NCBI RefSeq assembly: GCF_020422885.1
Contig: NZ_CP084622.1
Span: 3,243,001 to 3,307,000, forward strand
Origin: Mesobacillus sp. S13
GTDB taxonomy: Bacteria > Bacillota > Bacilli > Bacillales > Cytobacillaceae
Reading direction: 5' to 3'
DNA length: 64,000 nt
Shown: positions 9,035 to 18,656 of the stretch, in pieces
How positions within the stretch are numbered: the first letter of the stretch is position 1
Layout of the letters: each line of letters opens with the position of its first letter
Program-made: the position numbers and the translations under genes
The notes under the pieces: generated by a model
Database searches by the model: none
Seen by the model: only the letters and a program-made list of their open reading frames with translations
Told to the model about the DNA's origin: nothing

Positions 9035-9790
9035 TTCCTCCAGGTTTGGACAAAATAACGGATTCCCCTCTTCCTTTTGTCCAATGACACTCCAGGTTCG
9101 GACAAAATCACGACTTCTTCTCTTCATTTTGTCTGAAGCCAAACCAGGTTCGGACAATTTCTCAGCTTCTCCTCTTCATTTTGTCTGAAGCCACACCAAG
9201 TTCGAACAAATTCTCAGCTTCTCCTCTTCATTTTGTCTGAAGTCATACAAGGTTCGGACAAAATCACGACTTCTTCTCTTCCTTTTGTCCGAAGTCACAC
9301 CAAGTTCGGACAAATTCTCAGCTTCTCCTCTTCATTTTGACCGAAGTCATACCAGGTTCGGACAAATTCTCAGCTTCTCCTCTTCATTTTGTCCGAAGTC
9401 ATACCAGGTTCAGACAAATTCTCAGCTTCTCCTCTTCATTTTGTCCGAAGTCATACCAGGTTCGGACAATTTCTCAAATACCCATCTTAACTTTGTCTGA
9501 AGCCATACCAGGTTCGGACAAATTCTCAGCTTCTCCTCTTCACTTTGTCTGAAGCCACACCAAGTTCGGACAATATCTCGGCTTCTCCTCTTCACTTTGT
9601 CTGAAGTCACAACAGGTTCGGACAATATCTCGACTTCTCCTCTTCATTTTGTCTGAAGTCACACTAGGTTCAGACAAAACCCAAGCTTCTCCTCCTAATC
9701 TTGTCTGAAGCCACACCAGATTCGGACAATTATTCGGCTTCTCATCTTCATCTTGTTGAAGCCACACCAGATTCAGACAAACACACTGCT
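9035..9790. repeat. Array of fifteen 52-bp hairpin repeats
   Basis: Fifteen direct repeats with an exact 52-bp period; the GGTT (or variant) of successive units falls at 9043, 9095, 9147 and so on to 9719, with the last at 9770 after a one-base loss. Each unit holds an inverted repeat, TTTGTCCGAA and TTCGGACAAA, around an 11-base loop (GTCATACCAGG type), then a 20-bp pyrimidine-rich linker (TTCTCAGCTTCTCCTCTTCA). Linker and hairpin are equally conserved. The array lies between the terminators of convergent yqhL and gcvPB. Open frames on both strands are by-products of the repetition. Confidence 0.93.
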
Positions 9791-9837
9791 TCCACTCTTA
9801 GAAAATGTCAAGGTCATACATTGTTTTCAAATACAAA

Positions 9838-9872
9838 AACAAAGTCCTGCCATAAACAAATCTGGCAGGACT
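9838..9872 (-). terminator. Terminator of the gcv operon
   Basis: Stem AGTCCTGCCA / TGGCAGGACT followed by a T-rich stretch on the minus strand, 10 bases after the gcvPB stop. Confidence 0.75.
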
Positions 9873-9881
9873 CTTATCATT

Positions 9882-11345
9882 CTATTCAGCTTTTTGGTAA
9901 CGCAATACCGGCTTCCTTGCAGCTGTTGTTTCATCCAGACGGCCTATTACTGTAGAGTGTGGGGCTTCCTGGACGATTTCCGGATTCTCTTCTGCTTCTT
10001 TTGCAATCTGGATCATTGCGTCGATGAAGGCATCAAGAGTTTCCTTGGATTCTGTTTCTGTTGGCTCGATCATGATCGCTTCTTCTACATTCAATGGGAA
10101 GTAGATGGTTGGCGGATGATAGCCGAAATCTAGCAAGCGTTTTGCAATATCCAATGTGCGGACGCCAAGTTTCTTCTGGCGCTTGCCGCTGAGGACGAAT
10201 TCGTGCTTGCAGTGTCGGTTGAATGGCAGATCATAGTACTCTGCAAGTCTTCTCATCATATAGTTCGCGTTCAGTACGGCATACTCCGTAACGGCTTTCA
10301 AGCCATCTGGACCCATTGTGCGGATATACGTGTATGCACGGACATTGATGCCGAAGTTTCCGTAGAAAGGCTTAACCCTTCCAATCGACTGCGGACGATC
10401 GTAATCGAATTTATAAACACCATCCTGCTTCGTCACGATTGGCTTAGGAAGGAATGGAATCAAATCTGCTTTTACACCGACTGGGCCTGAACCTGGTCCG
10501 CCGCCGCCGTGAGGGCCTGTGAATGTTTTGTGTAGGTTCAAGTGAACAACATCGAAGCCCATGTCGCCAGGGCGCGCCTTTGACATAACAGCATTCAGGT
10601 TCGCTCCATCATAATAAAGCTTTCCGCCTGCGCCGTGGACAATCTCTGCCATCTCAAGGATATTTTCTTCAAATAGACCAAGTGTGTTCGGGTTTGTCAG
10701 CATCAATGCAGCTGTATCTTCACCGACAACCTTCTTAAGGTCTTCTAAATCAACCAGACCGTTTTCATCTGATTTTACCGTAATTGTTTCAAAACCAGCT
10801 ACTGTTGCTGAAGCTGGATTCGTTCCGTGCGCAGAGTCAGGAACGATTACTTTTGTACGGTTCTGATCTCCGTTCGCTTCATGATAGGCGCGGATCATCA
10901 TCAAGCCCGTCCATTCACCGTGAGCACCTGCAGCCGGTTGAAGAGTCACCTCGTCCATTCCAGTGATTTCAATCAGATGTTCCTGCAGGTCGTACATTAA
11001 TTCAAGAGCACCCTGGACAGAGCTTTCATCCTGCAATGGATGCAAATGCGCAAAACCGTTGAAGCGTGCCACATTTTCATTCATCTTAGGATTGTATTTC
11101 ATTGTACAAGAACCAAGCGGATAGAATCCGGAGTCAACACCGTGGTTACGCTTGGATAATGCAGTGTAATGGCGCATGATATCAAGCTCGGAAGCTTCAG
11201 GAAGTTCTGGCTCTTCTTCACGCAGGAAACCTTCTGGCAAAAGCTCTGATAAATCTGTTTCCGGAACATCCATTTCCGGAAGGCTGTAGCCGACACGGCC
11301 TGGTGTGCTTAATTCAAAAATGAGTGGCTGATCTTCCTTATGCAT
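9882..11345 (-). CDS. gcvPB: Glycine dehydrogenase (decarboxylating) subunit 2
   Basis: A 487-residue P-protein beta subunit of the glycine cleavage system. With GcvPA it decarboxylates glycine using pyridoxal phosphate and passes the aminomethyl group to lipoyl-GcvH. The PLP lysine lies in [18 protein letters not shown], which is followed by the usual glycine-rich loop. It overlaps the 3' end of gcvPA by eight bases, so the two subunits are probably translationally coupled. It is the last gene of the riboswitch-controlled operon. Confidence 0.97.
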   Translation of the reverse strand: MHKEDQPLIFELSTPGRVGYSLPEMDVPETDLSELLPEGFLREEEPELPEASELDIMRHYTALSKRNHGVDSGFYPLGSCTMKYNPKMNENVARFNGFAHLHPLQDESSVQGALELMYDLQEHLIEITGMDEVTLQPAAGAHGEWTGLMMIRAYHEANGDQNRTKVIVPDSAHGTNPASATVAGFETITVKSDENGLVDLEDLKKVVGEDTAALMLTNPNTLGLFEENILEMAEIVHGAGGKLYYDGANLNAVMSKARPGDMGFDVVHLNLHKTFTGPHGGGGPGSGPVGVKADLIPFLPKPIVTKQDGVYKFDYDRPQSIGRVKPFYGNFGINVRAYTYIRTMGPDGLKAVTEYAVLNANYMMRRLAEYYDLPFNRHCKHEFVLSGKRQKKLGVRTLDIAKRLLDFGYHPPTIYFPLNVEEAIMIEPTETESKETLDAFIDAMIQIAKEAEENPEIVQEAPHSTVIGRLDETTAARKPVLRYQKAE

Positions 11346-12684
11346 TGATATCCCCCATTTCCTTTACAAACGTATCGATTTCTTCTTTTGTTCTTAACTC
11401 TGTTACCGCAACAAGCATATGGTTGTCGAGATTGGAATCATCACGTCCAAGGTCATAACCGCCGATAATGCCCTTTTCAAGCAGCTTTTGGTTCACTTCT
11501 TTTACTGGTTTATTCAGCTTGACAACGAACTCGTTGAAGATTGGTCCTTCGAACGCTATTTCAAAGCCATTTTCTTTAAATGCTTTTTTCGCATAATGTG
11601 CCTTTTGGATGTTGGCAACAGCCATTTCACGAACACCTTTTTTACCTAGAGCAGTCATCGCCACTGAGGCAGCTAGCGCATTCAAGGCCTGGTTCGAACA
11701 AATATTTGAGGTCGCTTTATCACGGCGGATATGCTGTTCCCTCGCCTGAAGTGTCAATACGAATCCACGGCGTCCCTGATCATCCTTCGTCTGTCCGACT
11801 AGTCTGCCCGGAACCTTTCTCATGAGCTTTCCAGAAACAGCGAAGTATCCGCAGTGAGGACCGCCGAATGCTGTCGGAATTCCGAATGGCTGTGCATCTC
11901 CGGCAACGATATCAGCACCGAACTTACCAGGAGGCGTCAATGCACCTAATGCAAGAGGATTGCTGGATACGACGAATAATGATTTATTTTCATGAACGAT
12001 TGCTTCGATTTCCTTCATTGATTCGATGCCGCCAAAGAAGTTTGGATACTGGACGATGACAGCTGCTACTTCTTCACTTGCCATATCCTTCAGTGCTTCA
12101 AGGTCAGTGACGCCATCATTATGCGGTACTTCGACAACATCGATGTACTGGCCCTTAGCATAACTCCTGACTACGTCCTTGTATTCAGGATGGACAGCAC
12201 TAGAAATCAATACTTTCTTTCTTTTCGTATGGCCCGCGCTAAGCATTGCAGCTTCAGCCAATGCTGTGCCGCCGTCATACATAGAGGAGTTCGCAACTTC
12301 CATTCCAGTCAATTCACAGATCATCGTCTGGAATTCAAAGATCGCCTGAAGCTCACCCTGAGAGATTTCCGGCTGGTATGGCGTATACGCAGTGTAAAAC
12401 TCAGAACGTGAAAGGACATGGTCAACAATCACCGGAATGTAATGGTCGTAGACACCTGCGCCAATAAATGAAGAATTCATTTTCAAATCGGCATTTTTCG
12501 CAGCCATCTGTGCCAGCTCTTTCATCAGTGCTGTTTCTGACTTGGCTGGCTTGATGTTGTATTCTCCGGCAAAACGGACTTTTTCAGGAATATCGCTGAA
12601 CAATTCGTCAATCGATGAAACGCCGATGCTTTCCAACATTGCGTTTTTATCACTTTCAGTCAGCGGTAAATAGCGATGCTTCAT
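11338..12684 (-). CDS. gcvPA: Glycine dehydrogenase (decarboxylating) subunit 1
   Basis: A 448-residue alpha subunit of the split P-protein found in Firmicutes. It has the PLP-fold type I architecture but no PLP lysine, which is in GcvPB. Recognisable family stretches include [24 protein letters not shown] and [10 protein letters not shown]. It lies 22 bases after gcvT and overlaps gcvPB by eight bases. Full length, no anomaly. Confidence 0.97.
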   Translation of the reverse strand: MKHRYLPLTESDKNAMLESIGVSSIDELFSDIPEKVRFAGEYNIKPAKSETALMKELAQMAAKNADLKMNSSFIGAGVYDHYIPVIVDHVLSRSEFYTAYTPYQPEISQGELQAIFEFQTMICELTGMEVANSSMYDGGTALAEAAMLSAGHTKRKKVLISSAVHPEYKDVVRSYAKGQYIDVVEVPHNDGVTDLEALKDMASEEVAAVIVQYPNFFGGIESMKEIEAIVHENKSLFVVSSNPLALGALTPPGKFGADIVAGDAQPFGIPTAFGGPHCGYFAVSGKLMRKVPGRLVGQTKDDQGRRGFVLTLQAREQHIRRDKATSNICSNQALNALAASVAMTALGKKGVREMAVANIQKAHYAKKAFKENGFEIAFEGPIFNEFVVKLNKPVKEVNQKLLEKGIIGGYDLGRDDSNLDNHMLVAVTELRTKEEIDTFVKEMGDINA

Positions 12685-12706
12685 AACTTTTTCCCCTCTC
12701 CGGCTT

Positions 12707-13813
12707 TTACTTTTTATCTCTTTTATAAAAAGGTGTAGCTGAAACAGCAGCTTTTAAACGCTTGCCGCGGATTTCAACTTCCACTTCATTGCCTAACTCA
12801 GTTTCTTTTGTATCAATCAGTGCAAGCCCAATGTTCTTCTTGAGCGTCGGGGATTGCGTGCCTGTAGTGACTTCGCCAATCTGAGTATCCCCTTTGTAAA
12901 CTGGATACCCATGGCGAGGAATCCCGCGGTCGATCATTTCAATGCCGACAAGCTTTCTAGGAAGTCCATTTTCTTTTTGTTGCTTAAGCGCTTCTTTTCC
13001 AATAAAATCAGCATCTTTATTCAGCTTAACTGCGAAACCAATCCCAGCTTCAAGCGGGCTGATTTCTGATGAAAGCTCTTGGCCGTATAATGCCAGATTG
13101 GCTTCAAATCGTAATGTATCCCTGGCACCAAGGCCGCATGGGATGACTCCCTCTTCTTTTCCTGCTTCAAGGATTTCCTTCCAGAGGCTTACAGCATCCC
13201 CGGCATCGCAATAGATTTCAAATCCATCTTCCCCTGTATATCCAGTTCGTGAAACAAGCGCTTTCTTGCCGTTCAGATCTACTTCCTCGCTGAACTTGAA
13301 GAAACCGATTGTGCTTAGGTCATGATTTTTTGCAAGCTTTTGCAGGACTCCTTCACCAAGCGGGCCTTGTAACGCAAGCTGCGCCATGCCTTCAGACAAA
13401 TTCTCGATTTGCACATTCCCTTCAAGGTGGTCATTCATCCAATCGAAATCTTTTTCTATATTGGATGCATTGACTACAAGCAGATAATGCTCATCTTCAA
13501 GTTTATAAACCAATAAATCATCAACAGTGCCACCTGTCTCATAACACATCGCTGTGTATTGGGCTCCGCCGTTTTTGAGTTTTGAAACATCATTCGTCAT
13601 CATCTTTTGTAAATAGTCCAGACTATCGGGGCCTTTTACCTCGATTTCTCCCATATGAGAAACATCGAATAGACCAGCTTTTGTCCTAACTGCTTCGTGC
13701 TCTTCCTTGATGCTCGAAAACTGGACAGGAAGTTCCCAGCCTCCAAAATCAACCGTCTTTCCACCGTATTCCTTATACACATTAAATAGCGGTGTCCGTT
13801 TTAATTCAGTCAT
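12707..13813 (-). CDS. gcvT: Aminomethyltransferase (glycine cleavage T protein)
   Basis: A 368-residue enzyme that transfers the methylene group from aminomethyl-lipoyl GcvH to tetrahydrofolate and releases ammonia. Family motifs are present: [10 protein letters not shown] near residue 47, TNDVSKL near 94, [13 protein letters not shown] near 195, and the C-terminal [12 protein letters not shown]. It is the first gene of the operon, directly behind the glycine riboswitch, so the whole pathway is induced by glycine. GcvH is not in this window. Confidence 0.97.
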   Translation of the reverse strand: MTELKRTPLFNVYKEYGGKTVDFGGWELPVQFSSIKEEHEAVRTKAGLFDVSHMGEIEVKGPDSLDYLQKMMTNDVSKLKNGGAQYTAMCYETGGTVDDLLVYKLEDEHYLLVVNASNIEKDFDWMNDHLEGNVQIENLSEGMAQLALQGPLGEGVLQKLAKNHDLSTIGFFKFSEEVDLNGKKALVSRTGYTGEDGFEIYCDAGDAVSLWKEILEAGKEEGVIPCGLGARDTLRFEANLALYGQELSSEISPLEAGIGFAVKLNKDADFIGKEALKQQKENGLPRKLVGIEMIDRGIPRHGYPVYKGDTQIGEVTTGTQSPTLKKNIGLALIDTKETELGNEVEVEIRGKRLKAAVSATPFYKRDKK

Positions 13814-13891
13814 TATGTATCCCCCTTCGTCCTATAGCTAAAAAATCAGTTTGTGAACGTTTTTAGTTGAGGCAATTGCCATTGGAGCCAT

Positions 13892-14092
13892 AAAAAAGGA
13901 CAGAGCACCCCCTCTGATTCTGAGAAGGTCTCTGTCCTTTCACCTGAAAGTTTACCTGTAAAGGCTTTCCCCTTTGGTGGCTCCCACTAAAAAAGCGCTC
14001 TCCAGAGATGCGTCAAACAAGAGTTCTTTTGCCTGAGAGATTCACAAAGTCTGCTTGCTCCTTCGGCGCTACTAAAGTAGTCTCTCCCCTTG
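13892..14092 (-). promoter_or_regulatory. Tandem glycine riboswitch with terminator
   Basis: Read on the minus strand from 14092, the first aptamer opens with GGGGAGAGACTAC, continues through GCGCCGAAGGAGCAAGC and AATCTCTCAGGCAAAAGAAC, and closes with CTCTGGAGAG. A linker and second aptamer follow, with CACCAAAGGGGAAAGCC and AACTTTCAGGTGAAAGGAC. The expression platform is a hairpin (GGACAGAG ... CTCTGTCC, 13898-13940) with a run of six T. Its 5' arm is shared with the end of the second aptamer, so glycine binding should prevent termination. This is the well-known gcvT-operon architecture. The rest of the gap before yqhH (14093-14273) must hold the divergent promoters. Confidence 0.95.
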
Positions 14093-14273
14093 TTGTCATC
14101 CGCATTTATATTATTTTCACAATTGGGCATGCTAGACGTTATTACACATGTCTGCAAACTGACTATTTAAGACTATAAAATGACAAATTTCAAAACATTC
14201 AAAAGCTAACTTCATCCTACCATTAGAGAGCTAATTTCGGCAATATATTTATACTTAAAAAGAGGTGGATAAA

Positions 14274-15962
14274 ATGACTCTGGAAATTAACTTTGATTCT
14301 TCCTGGCAGGACGAAATGGCTGCGAGAATTGAGAATGACGGGCCATGGGGAAATTGGGAGCTATACAAACTAGCCGTGGAGATAGAAAAACATACCATCA
14401 TCCCTGAATTCGAGGGACTTCAGGCACCGTCTCATCTACCGGAACTCACTCCCCTTCCGCATCAGCTGGAGGTAGCGAAGCAGGTCGTTGAAAACATGAA
14501 CGGAAAAGCCATACTTGCCGATGAGGTCGGTCTTGGAAAAACGATCGAAGCTGGATTGATTTTGAAAGAATACATGATCAGAGGGCTAGTCAAAAAAGTA
14601 TTGATTCTTGTTCCTGCTTCCCTTGTTTCGCAATGGGCCATGGAGCTGAATACTAAGTTCCATATTCCTGCAATAGCCCAAAAGAAAAGTTACGTATGGG
14701 AGCAGTGTGATGTTGTCGTATCTTCAATCGACACAGCTAAACGTGCGCCGCACCGAGATATCATCAATAATTTAAATTATGACCTTATCATTATTGATGA
14801 AGCTCATAAGCTTAAAAATAATAAAACAAAAAACTATGAATTTGTCCAAAATCTCAAGAAAAGGTTTTGCCTGCTTCTGACTGCCACACCAATTCAAAAC
14901 CGTATTGAAGAAATTTTCAATCTCGTTTCTCTATTAAAACCTGGACATTTAGGCAGTGAAACGGCATTTTTTGATAAATATAAAAAGGACGCCAGGTCAG
15001 TAAATGATGACGAACACCTCAGGGAACTGGTCAATAAAGTGATGATTCGCAACAGGCGGGCTGATACCGGAATCGAATGGACCAAGCGGCATGTCGAAAC
15101 CATTCCTATACAGTTCTCGGAACAAGAACGGGCACTTTACGATTCGATTCAATCATTAAGAGGTGCTGAAAGCGGACTAAACTCAAGCCAATTCTCATTA
15201 ATGACGCTTCAGCGGGAAGCATGCAGCAGCAGGGAAGCTGTATTCTACACACTCAGGAACATGCTTCAAAGACAGGAGAATCCATCGGTCGGCTTCCAAA
15301 ACACCATCGCACAGCTGATCAAACGTGTAGAGGCCGTAACAAAGAATTCCAAGGCTGAAAAAGCGCTGGAATTAATCCAGGAGATTGATGACAAGGTCAT
15401 TATTTTTACCGAGTACAGGGCCACACAACTGTACCTTCAATGGTTCCTTAAGCAAAATGGCATCACATCAGTGCCCTTCCGAGGAGGATTCAAACGCGGC
15501 AAGAAGGATTGGATGAGGGAGCTCTTCCAGAAGAATGTCCAAGTCCTGATCGCAACGGAAGCTGGCGGTGAAGGAATCAACCTGCAATTCTGCAGCCATA
15601 TCATCAACTTCGATCTTCCGTGGAATCCGATGAGACTTGAGCAGAGGATCGGAAGGATTCACCGCCTTGGACAGGAGAAGGATGTAAAAATATATAATTT
15701 CGCAACAAAAGATACAGTCGAAGAACATGTACTGAAACTTCTATACGAAAAGATCAACTTGTTTGAGAAAGTCATCGGAGAACTGGATGATATCCTGACT
15801 AAATTGGAGTTTGGCAATATTGAAGATCATCTAACCGATATTTTTGGAAAGTCGGCTTCTGATGGTGAGATTAGGATCAAGATGGAAAATCTGACTTCGA
15901 TGATTCAGTTCGCAGAGGAAATGAAGGAGGGAAATCAGCGTGCAGCAACAGGAAATCCATAA
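14274..15962 (+). CDS. yqhH: SNF2-family DEAD/DEAH helicase YqhH
   Basis: A 562-residue Swi2/Snf2-type ATPase. Motif I DEVGLGKT, motif II DEAH and motif III LTATPIQN lie in the first RecA-like lobe. The second lobe has ATEAGGEGINLQF and RIGRIHRLGQ. It probably acts on nucleic acid or protein-DNA complexes; its biological role is not established. The ATG at 14274 is chosen because AGAGGTGG lies 6 bases upstream; an in-frame GTG at 14265 is inside that sequence. It overlaps yqhG by 23 bases, showing a two-gene operon divergent from gcvT. Confidence 0.93.
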   Translation: MTLEINFDSSWQDEMAARIENDGPWGNWELYKLAVEIEKHTIIPEFEGLQAPSHLPELTPLPHQLEVAKQVVENMNGKAILADEVGLGKTIEAGLILKEYMIRGLVKKVLILVPASLVSQWAMELNTKFHIPAIAQKKSYVWEQCDVVVSSIDTAKRAPHRDIINNLNYDLIIIDEAHKLKNNKTKNYEFVQNLKKRFCLLLTATPIQNRIEEIFNLVSLLKPGHLGSETAFFDKYKKDARSVNDDEHLRELVNKVMIRNRRADTGIEWTKRHVETIPIQFSEQERALYDSIQSLRGAESGLNSSQFSLMTLQREACSSREAVFYTLRNMLQRQENPSVGFQNTIAQLIKRVEAVTKNSKAEKALELIQEIDDKVIIFTEYRATQLYLQWFLKQNGITSVPFRGGFKRGKKDWMRELFQKNVQVLIATEAGGEGINLQFCSHIINFDLPWNPMRLEQRIGRIHRLGQEKDVKIYNFATKDTVEEHVLKLLYEKINLFEKVIGELDDILTKLEFGNIEDHLTDIFGKSASDGEIRIKMENLTSMIQFAEEMKEGNQRAATGNP

Positions 15963-16728
15963 TTTTCTCGAAAGATATTTTACCGCGAATAACTGTGACT
16001 TGGTTGAAAATAACAAGGGTTATATGACAGTTCAGCTGACGGTGGATCTTGACAAGGAGTTGATGAACCGACCATTTTATTGGCATTATCTTGAGAAGAC
16101 TGGCGGCGTCCCCAACCCAATGAAGCTGACCTTCATAACCAATAAACAGCAGGCGCCGGACGATATGAAAGGTGAGGTAATCCACTTTGGATCACCGCGT
16201 CTTCATCAAATTTTTGCATCGACCAAAAACCTTGCCGGTTATATCCGGTTATACCAAAATAACCAATTTCCAGTCCAGACACCACTTATCCCCTGGATTG
16301 GTCTGAATATGAAAATATCCTATCAGTGTGATAGAAAGCGTGATGTTTTCCATTCTATCGGACTGCAGCTGATCAATGGCAGGATGGTAGAAGAATTCCA
16401 TGACAAATTACTGAAGCTGCCGCTTAGTTCAAAAATACCGGACTACGCCTATACACTCTCTCCACTAATCAAGCCAAAAAGCGGCGTAAACAGAATCCAG
16501 TCATTTTTGAATGCCAGGGTCGAGCAAGAGGATCATACGTGGGCGGAAGAGGCAAGAAAACGCTGGCAGAAGGATCTGGAATTGCTCCATCACTTCTATG
16601 AAAATGAAGAAGAAGCGTCTGACAGCTATAAAACGGAAAAAGCTGCATTACAGGAACAATATGAACCCAAGATCAATATCGAAATTGTCAATGGGGGATT
16701 ATTTTATTTAACAGATCGTGCTTTGTGA
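15940..16728 (+). CDS. yqhG: YqhG family protein
   Basis: A 262-residue protein of unknown function, conserved as the partner gene of yqhH. No signal peptide or membrane segment is visible; the C-terminal part is rich in Glu and Lys and probably helical. The start is GTG at 15940, inside the yqhH coding sequence, with AGGAGGG about 8 bases upstream. The overlap suggests coupled translation and a joint role with the helicase, which is inference from context. Confidence 0.9.
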   Translation: MQQQEIHNFLERYFTANNCDLVENNKGYMTVQLTVDLDKELMNRPFYWHYLEKTGGVPNPMKLTFITNKQQAPDDMKGEVIHFGSPRLHQIFASTKNLAGYIRLYQNNQFPVQTPLIPWIGLNMKISYQCDRKRDVFHSIGLQLINGRMVEEFHDKLLKLPLSSKIPDYAYTLSPLIKPKSGVNRIQSFLNARVEQEDHTWAEEARKRWQKDLELLHHFYENEEEASDSYKTEKAALQEQYEPKINIEIVNGGLFYLTDRAL

Positions 16729-16740
16729 TGACAAGTCCCT

Positions 16741-16779
16741 AAAAAAACAAACCCGGCTATAGTTTAAGCCGGGTTTTCC
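16741..16779. terminator. Bidirectional terminator between yqhG and yqzE
   Basis: AACCCGGCT / AGCCGGGTT stem with an A-run on the left and Ts on the right, suitable for both convergent genes. Confidence 0.8.
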
Positions 16780-16781
16780 AG

Positions 16782-16964
16782 TTAGTTCTTTTTCTTTTTG
16801 ATGCTCGACATCAGCATGAATGGCAGGATGCCAAACCACCTGAACATAAAGGTAGCTTCTGCTTCTTTTTTTGCCTGCTTCATCTTCTGGCGTTCTTCTT
16901 TCGGTTGGTCAATATATTTTACAACAGTCTGGGTAAGATATTTCACATAATCATTGGTTTTCAT
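16782..16964 (-). CDS. yqzE: YqzE family protein
   Basis: A 60-residue conserved protein usually found beside the comG operon; function unknown. It has a charged N-terminal half (DYVKYLTQ, KEERQKMKQAKKEAEA) and one hydrophobic stretch near residues 40-55, ending in a poly-Lys tail. GGAGG lies 9 bases before the ATG. In B. subtilis the tapA-sipW-tasA and sinIR genes lie between yqhG and yqzE; here only a terminator separates them. Confidence 0.85.
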   Translation of the reverse strand: MKTNDYVKYLTQTVVKYIDQPKEERQKMKQAKKEAEATFMFRWFGILPFMLMSSIKKKKN

Positions 16965-17005
16965 AGTTACACCATCCTCCGTACGTTATCAAGTATAACC
17001 AGGAG

Positions 17006-17506
17006 TTAGTTTTTCATACGCTGGATAATTTCATCGACAATCATAGAAACAGTTTTCTCGGAAGTATCAATCTCAATATTTGCCGTTTCTTGATATAAAG
17101 GAAGCCTGCTACTGTACAGTCTTTCCGCAGCTTCCATATTATTATTGCTTAATAAAGGCCTGGTGTCGTCACCCTTGAGCCTGCCCATAATAGCGCTGAA
17201 ATCTGCATGCAGGAGAACAACATTCTTTTTTCCTTTTAAAAATTCCCTGTTCTTTTCCGACCCAATAATTCCGCCCCCAGTGGCGACAATGGCATCTGCG
17301 TTCGGCATTGAATATAAAACCTCTGACTCCATGCCACGAAATTCCTCTTCGCCTTTATTAGAGAAGATTTCATTGATTGTCATTCCGGCCTTTTTGACAA
17401 TTTCCAAATCTGTGTCGTAAACATCCACTTGCAATTTTTTGGCCAATTCCTGTGATACAGTAGTTTTCCCCGATCCCATGAACCCAATCAGATAGATTGC
17501 TTCCAT
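17006..17506 (-). CDS. aroK: Shikimate kinase
   Basis: A 166-residue P-loop kinase phosphorylating shikimate in aromatic amino-acid synthesis. The Walker A motif GFMGSGKTT is at residues 8-16, DTDLEI corresponds to the shikimate-binding Asp, the ATGGG motif is near 76, and an Arg-rich lid follows (RLKGDDTRPLL). It lies directly after comGG on the same strand and may be co-transcribed with competence genes. The association is positional, not functional. Confidence 0.92.
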   Translation of the reverse strand: MEAIYLIGFMGSGKTTVSQELAKKLQVDVYDTDLEIVKKAGMTINEIFSNKGEEEFRGMESEVLYSMPNADAIVATGGGIIGSEKNREFLKGKKNVVLLHADFSAIMGRLKGDDTRPLLSNNNMEAAERLYSSRLPLYQETANIEIDTSEKTVSMIVDEIIQRMKN

Positions 17507-17522
17507 ATCTCTTTATCACCTA

Positions 17523-17897
17523 TCATTTCTTTTCTCTCCATCTTATCATTGCCCCAGTATTCTTGTCATATTGCGCGATACCCAGAGCTTTCTCCCCGCC
17601 TTCGAGTTTAAGATTAAAAATAACCTCTTCCACGCTGCTTGAAACATCCTGCTTTTGAAAGCTAACATCTCCTAACTTATACTCCAATGTACCTGAAGCA
17701 GGTAAAGAGCCTTCGCTCCTCATGTTCTCCGTCTGTTTGACCGAGCATAGCATATAATATTCTTGCAGCCGGATCGCTTCTGTTTCTTTCGCGAACTTTT
17801 TGCCAGCGACATAATTCTCCGTCAATATCAATAAAGAAAATGACATCAACAGCAAAAAAATCATCGTTAGTGGATAAACAAAACCTTTTTGATTTAT
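17523..17897 (-). CDS. comGG: Competence minor pseudopilin ComGG, apparent ATA start
   Basis: About 124 residues if initiated at ATA (17897). The frame contains a prepilin-like N-terminus, NQKGFVYPLTMIFLLL, with the K-G-F processing site before the hydrophobic helix. The first canonical start codon in this frame, ATG at 17864, would remove that site. The ATA overlaps the comGF stop as ATAA and is preceded by GGGGGTG at ribosome-binding distance. Family identity rests on position as the seventh comG gene, size and the prepilin motif. The start codon is an inference; a sequencing error is the main alternative. Confidence 0.75.
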   Translation of the reverse strand: MNQKGFVYPLTMIFLLLMSFSLLILTENYVAGKKFAKETEAIRLQEYYMLCSVKQTENMRSEGSLPASGTLEYKLGDVSFQKQDVSSSVEEVIFNLKLEGGEKALGIAQYDKNTGAMIRWREKK

Positions 17898-18361
17898 GGT
17901 TCCACACCCCCAGCTGGATAAAGTCGATGAACCCTTACCGAATAATCCGTTCCTTCCAAATCCTTTGCTTTTATCTCTACTCCATCAGCTATTTTGCCAA
18001 AACTGAAGCTTGAAATGTTTTGGATCAAGATTTCATGTCCCTGGTAGTTCACCCTCCTGCGCATACTGTTAGCATATTTTTCATAAAGAATAATTTGCTC
18101 ATCAACCTTTAGCAGAAGCTTATCTGGCTGGACAGTCATTTGCTGCGCTGATCGGATTTCTCTTTTCACCTGGCTGCCGAAGATCTCCCACTCCATTTTC
18201 CTCTCCATCCTCTCTGTAACTCGATGATCAAGGATTATTTTCATCCCTAAAGGCAGCATCGAGGCAATCAACAAAAATAGAAGGACAGATAAAAGCATCT
18301 CAGCCATCGTAAAGCCTCGTTCACTCTGAAGGTGCACATTTTTTTTGCTGCTGATTAGCAT
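17894..18361 (-). CDS. comGF: Competence minor pseudopilin ComGF
   Basis: About 155 residues. The prepilin signal ERGFTMAEMLLSVLLFLL has a G-F cleavage site with Glu five residues after the cleavage point, followed by a hydrophobic helix. It belongs to the DNA-uptake pseudopilus. The start is uncertain: ATG at 18361 or GTG at 18337 are both in frame before the cleavage motif and neither has a strong ribosome-binding site, as expected for a translationally coupled gene overlapping comGE by about 40 bases. Confidence 0.85.
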   Translation of the reverse strand: MLISSKKNVHLQSERGFTMAEMLLSVLLFLLIASMLPLGMKIILDHRVTERMERKMEWEIFGSQVKREIRSAQQMTVQPDKLLLKVDEQIILYEKYANSMRRRVNYQGHEILIQNISSFSFGKIADGVEIKAKDLEGTDYSVRVHRLYPAGGVEP

Positions 18362-18656
18362 GATCAACATATAGTACGCAAACCTCCCACGAGGTATCTC
18401 CCTTATTTTTAGTGACCTTGATATCATAGCGGTCGCCATTCTGAATGATATACTCTCTACCCGAATATGTTCCTTCAATTTTCAAATACATCAGTTCGTC
18501 ATATATTAGATGGCTGGCTGTAACACTTTTTTCGGACTCTATTGTCTGATTGACAACTAGTATGGCAATCGGCAGCAAAATCGCAGTACCCATGAAAAAA
18601 GCGGCAAGTGACAACAGCATCTCACTCAGAAAAAAACCATCATTCTTCCAAAACAT
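18321..18656 (-). CDS. comGE: Competence minor pseudopilin ComGE
   Basis: About 111 residues with the prepilin-type N-terminus NDGFFLSEMLLSLAAFF. The processing site is G-F, Glu lies at position +5 of the mature form, and a hydrophobic assembly helix follows. The ATG at 18656 has GGAAAGG upstream within the comGD 3' end; an earlier in-frame TTG at 18674 is less likely. It overlaps comGD by 17 bases and comGF by about 40, consistent with a coupled polycistronic message. Confidence 0.85.
   Translation of the reverse strand: MFWKNDGFFLSEMLLSLAAFFMGTAILLPIAILVVNQTIESEKSVTASHLIYDELMYLKIEGTYSGREYIIQNGDRYDIKVTKNKGDTSWEVCVLYVDHANQQQKKCAPSE

Noticed and set aside
9285..9767. Open reading frames on both strands across the 52-bp array (repetitive 70-75 residue products)
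   Set aside because: The unit is 52 bp, not a multiple of three, so frames arise only by cycling through the repeat. No ribosome-binding sites and no resemblance to proteins.
9035..9790. CRISPR array
   Set aside because: Repeats and the segments between them are equally conserved, so there are no unique spacers, and no cas genes are nearby.
17677..17907. 76-residue frame overlapping comGG and comGF
   Set aside because: Out of frame with the prepilin motif, and low-quality composition. The overlapping comGG frame carries the family features.
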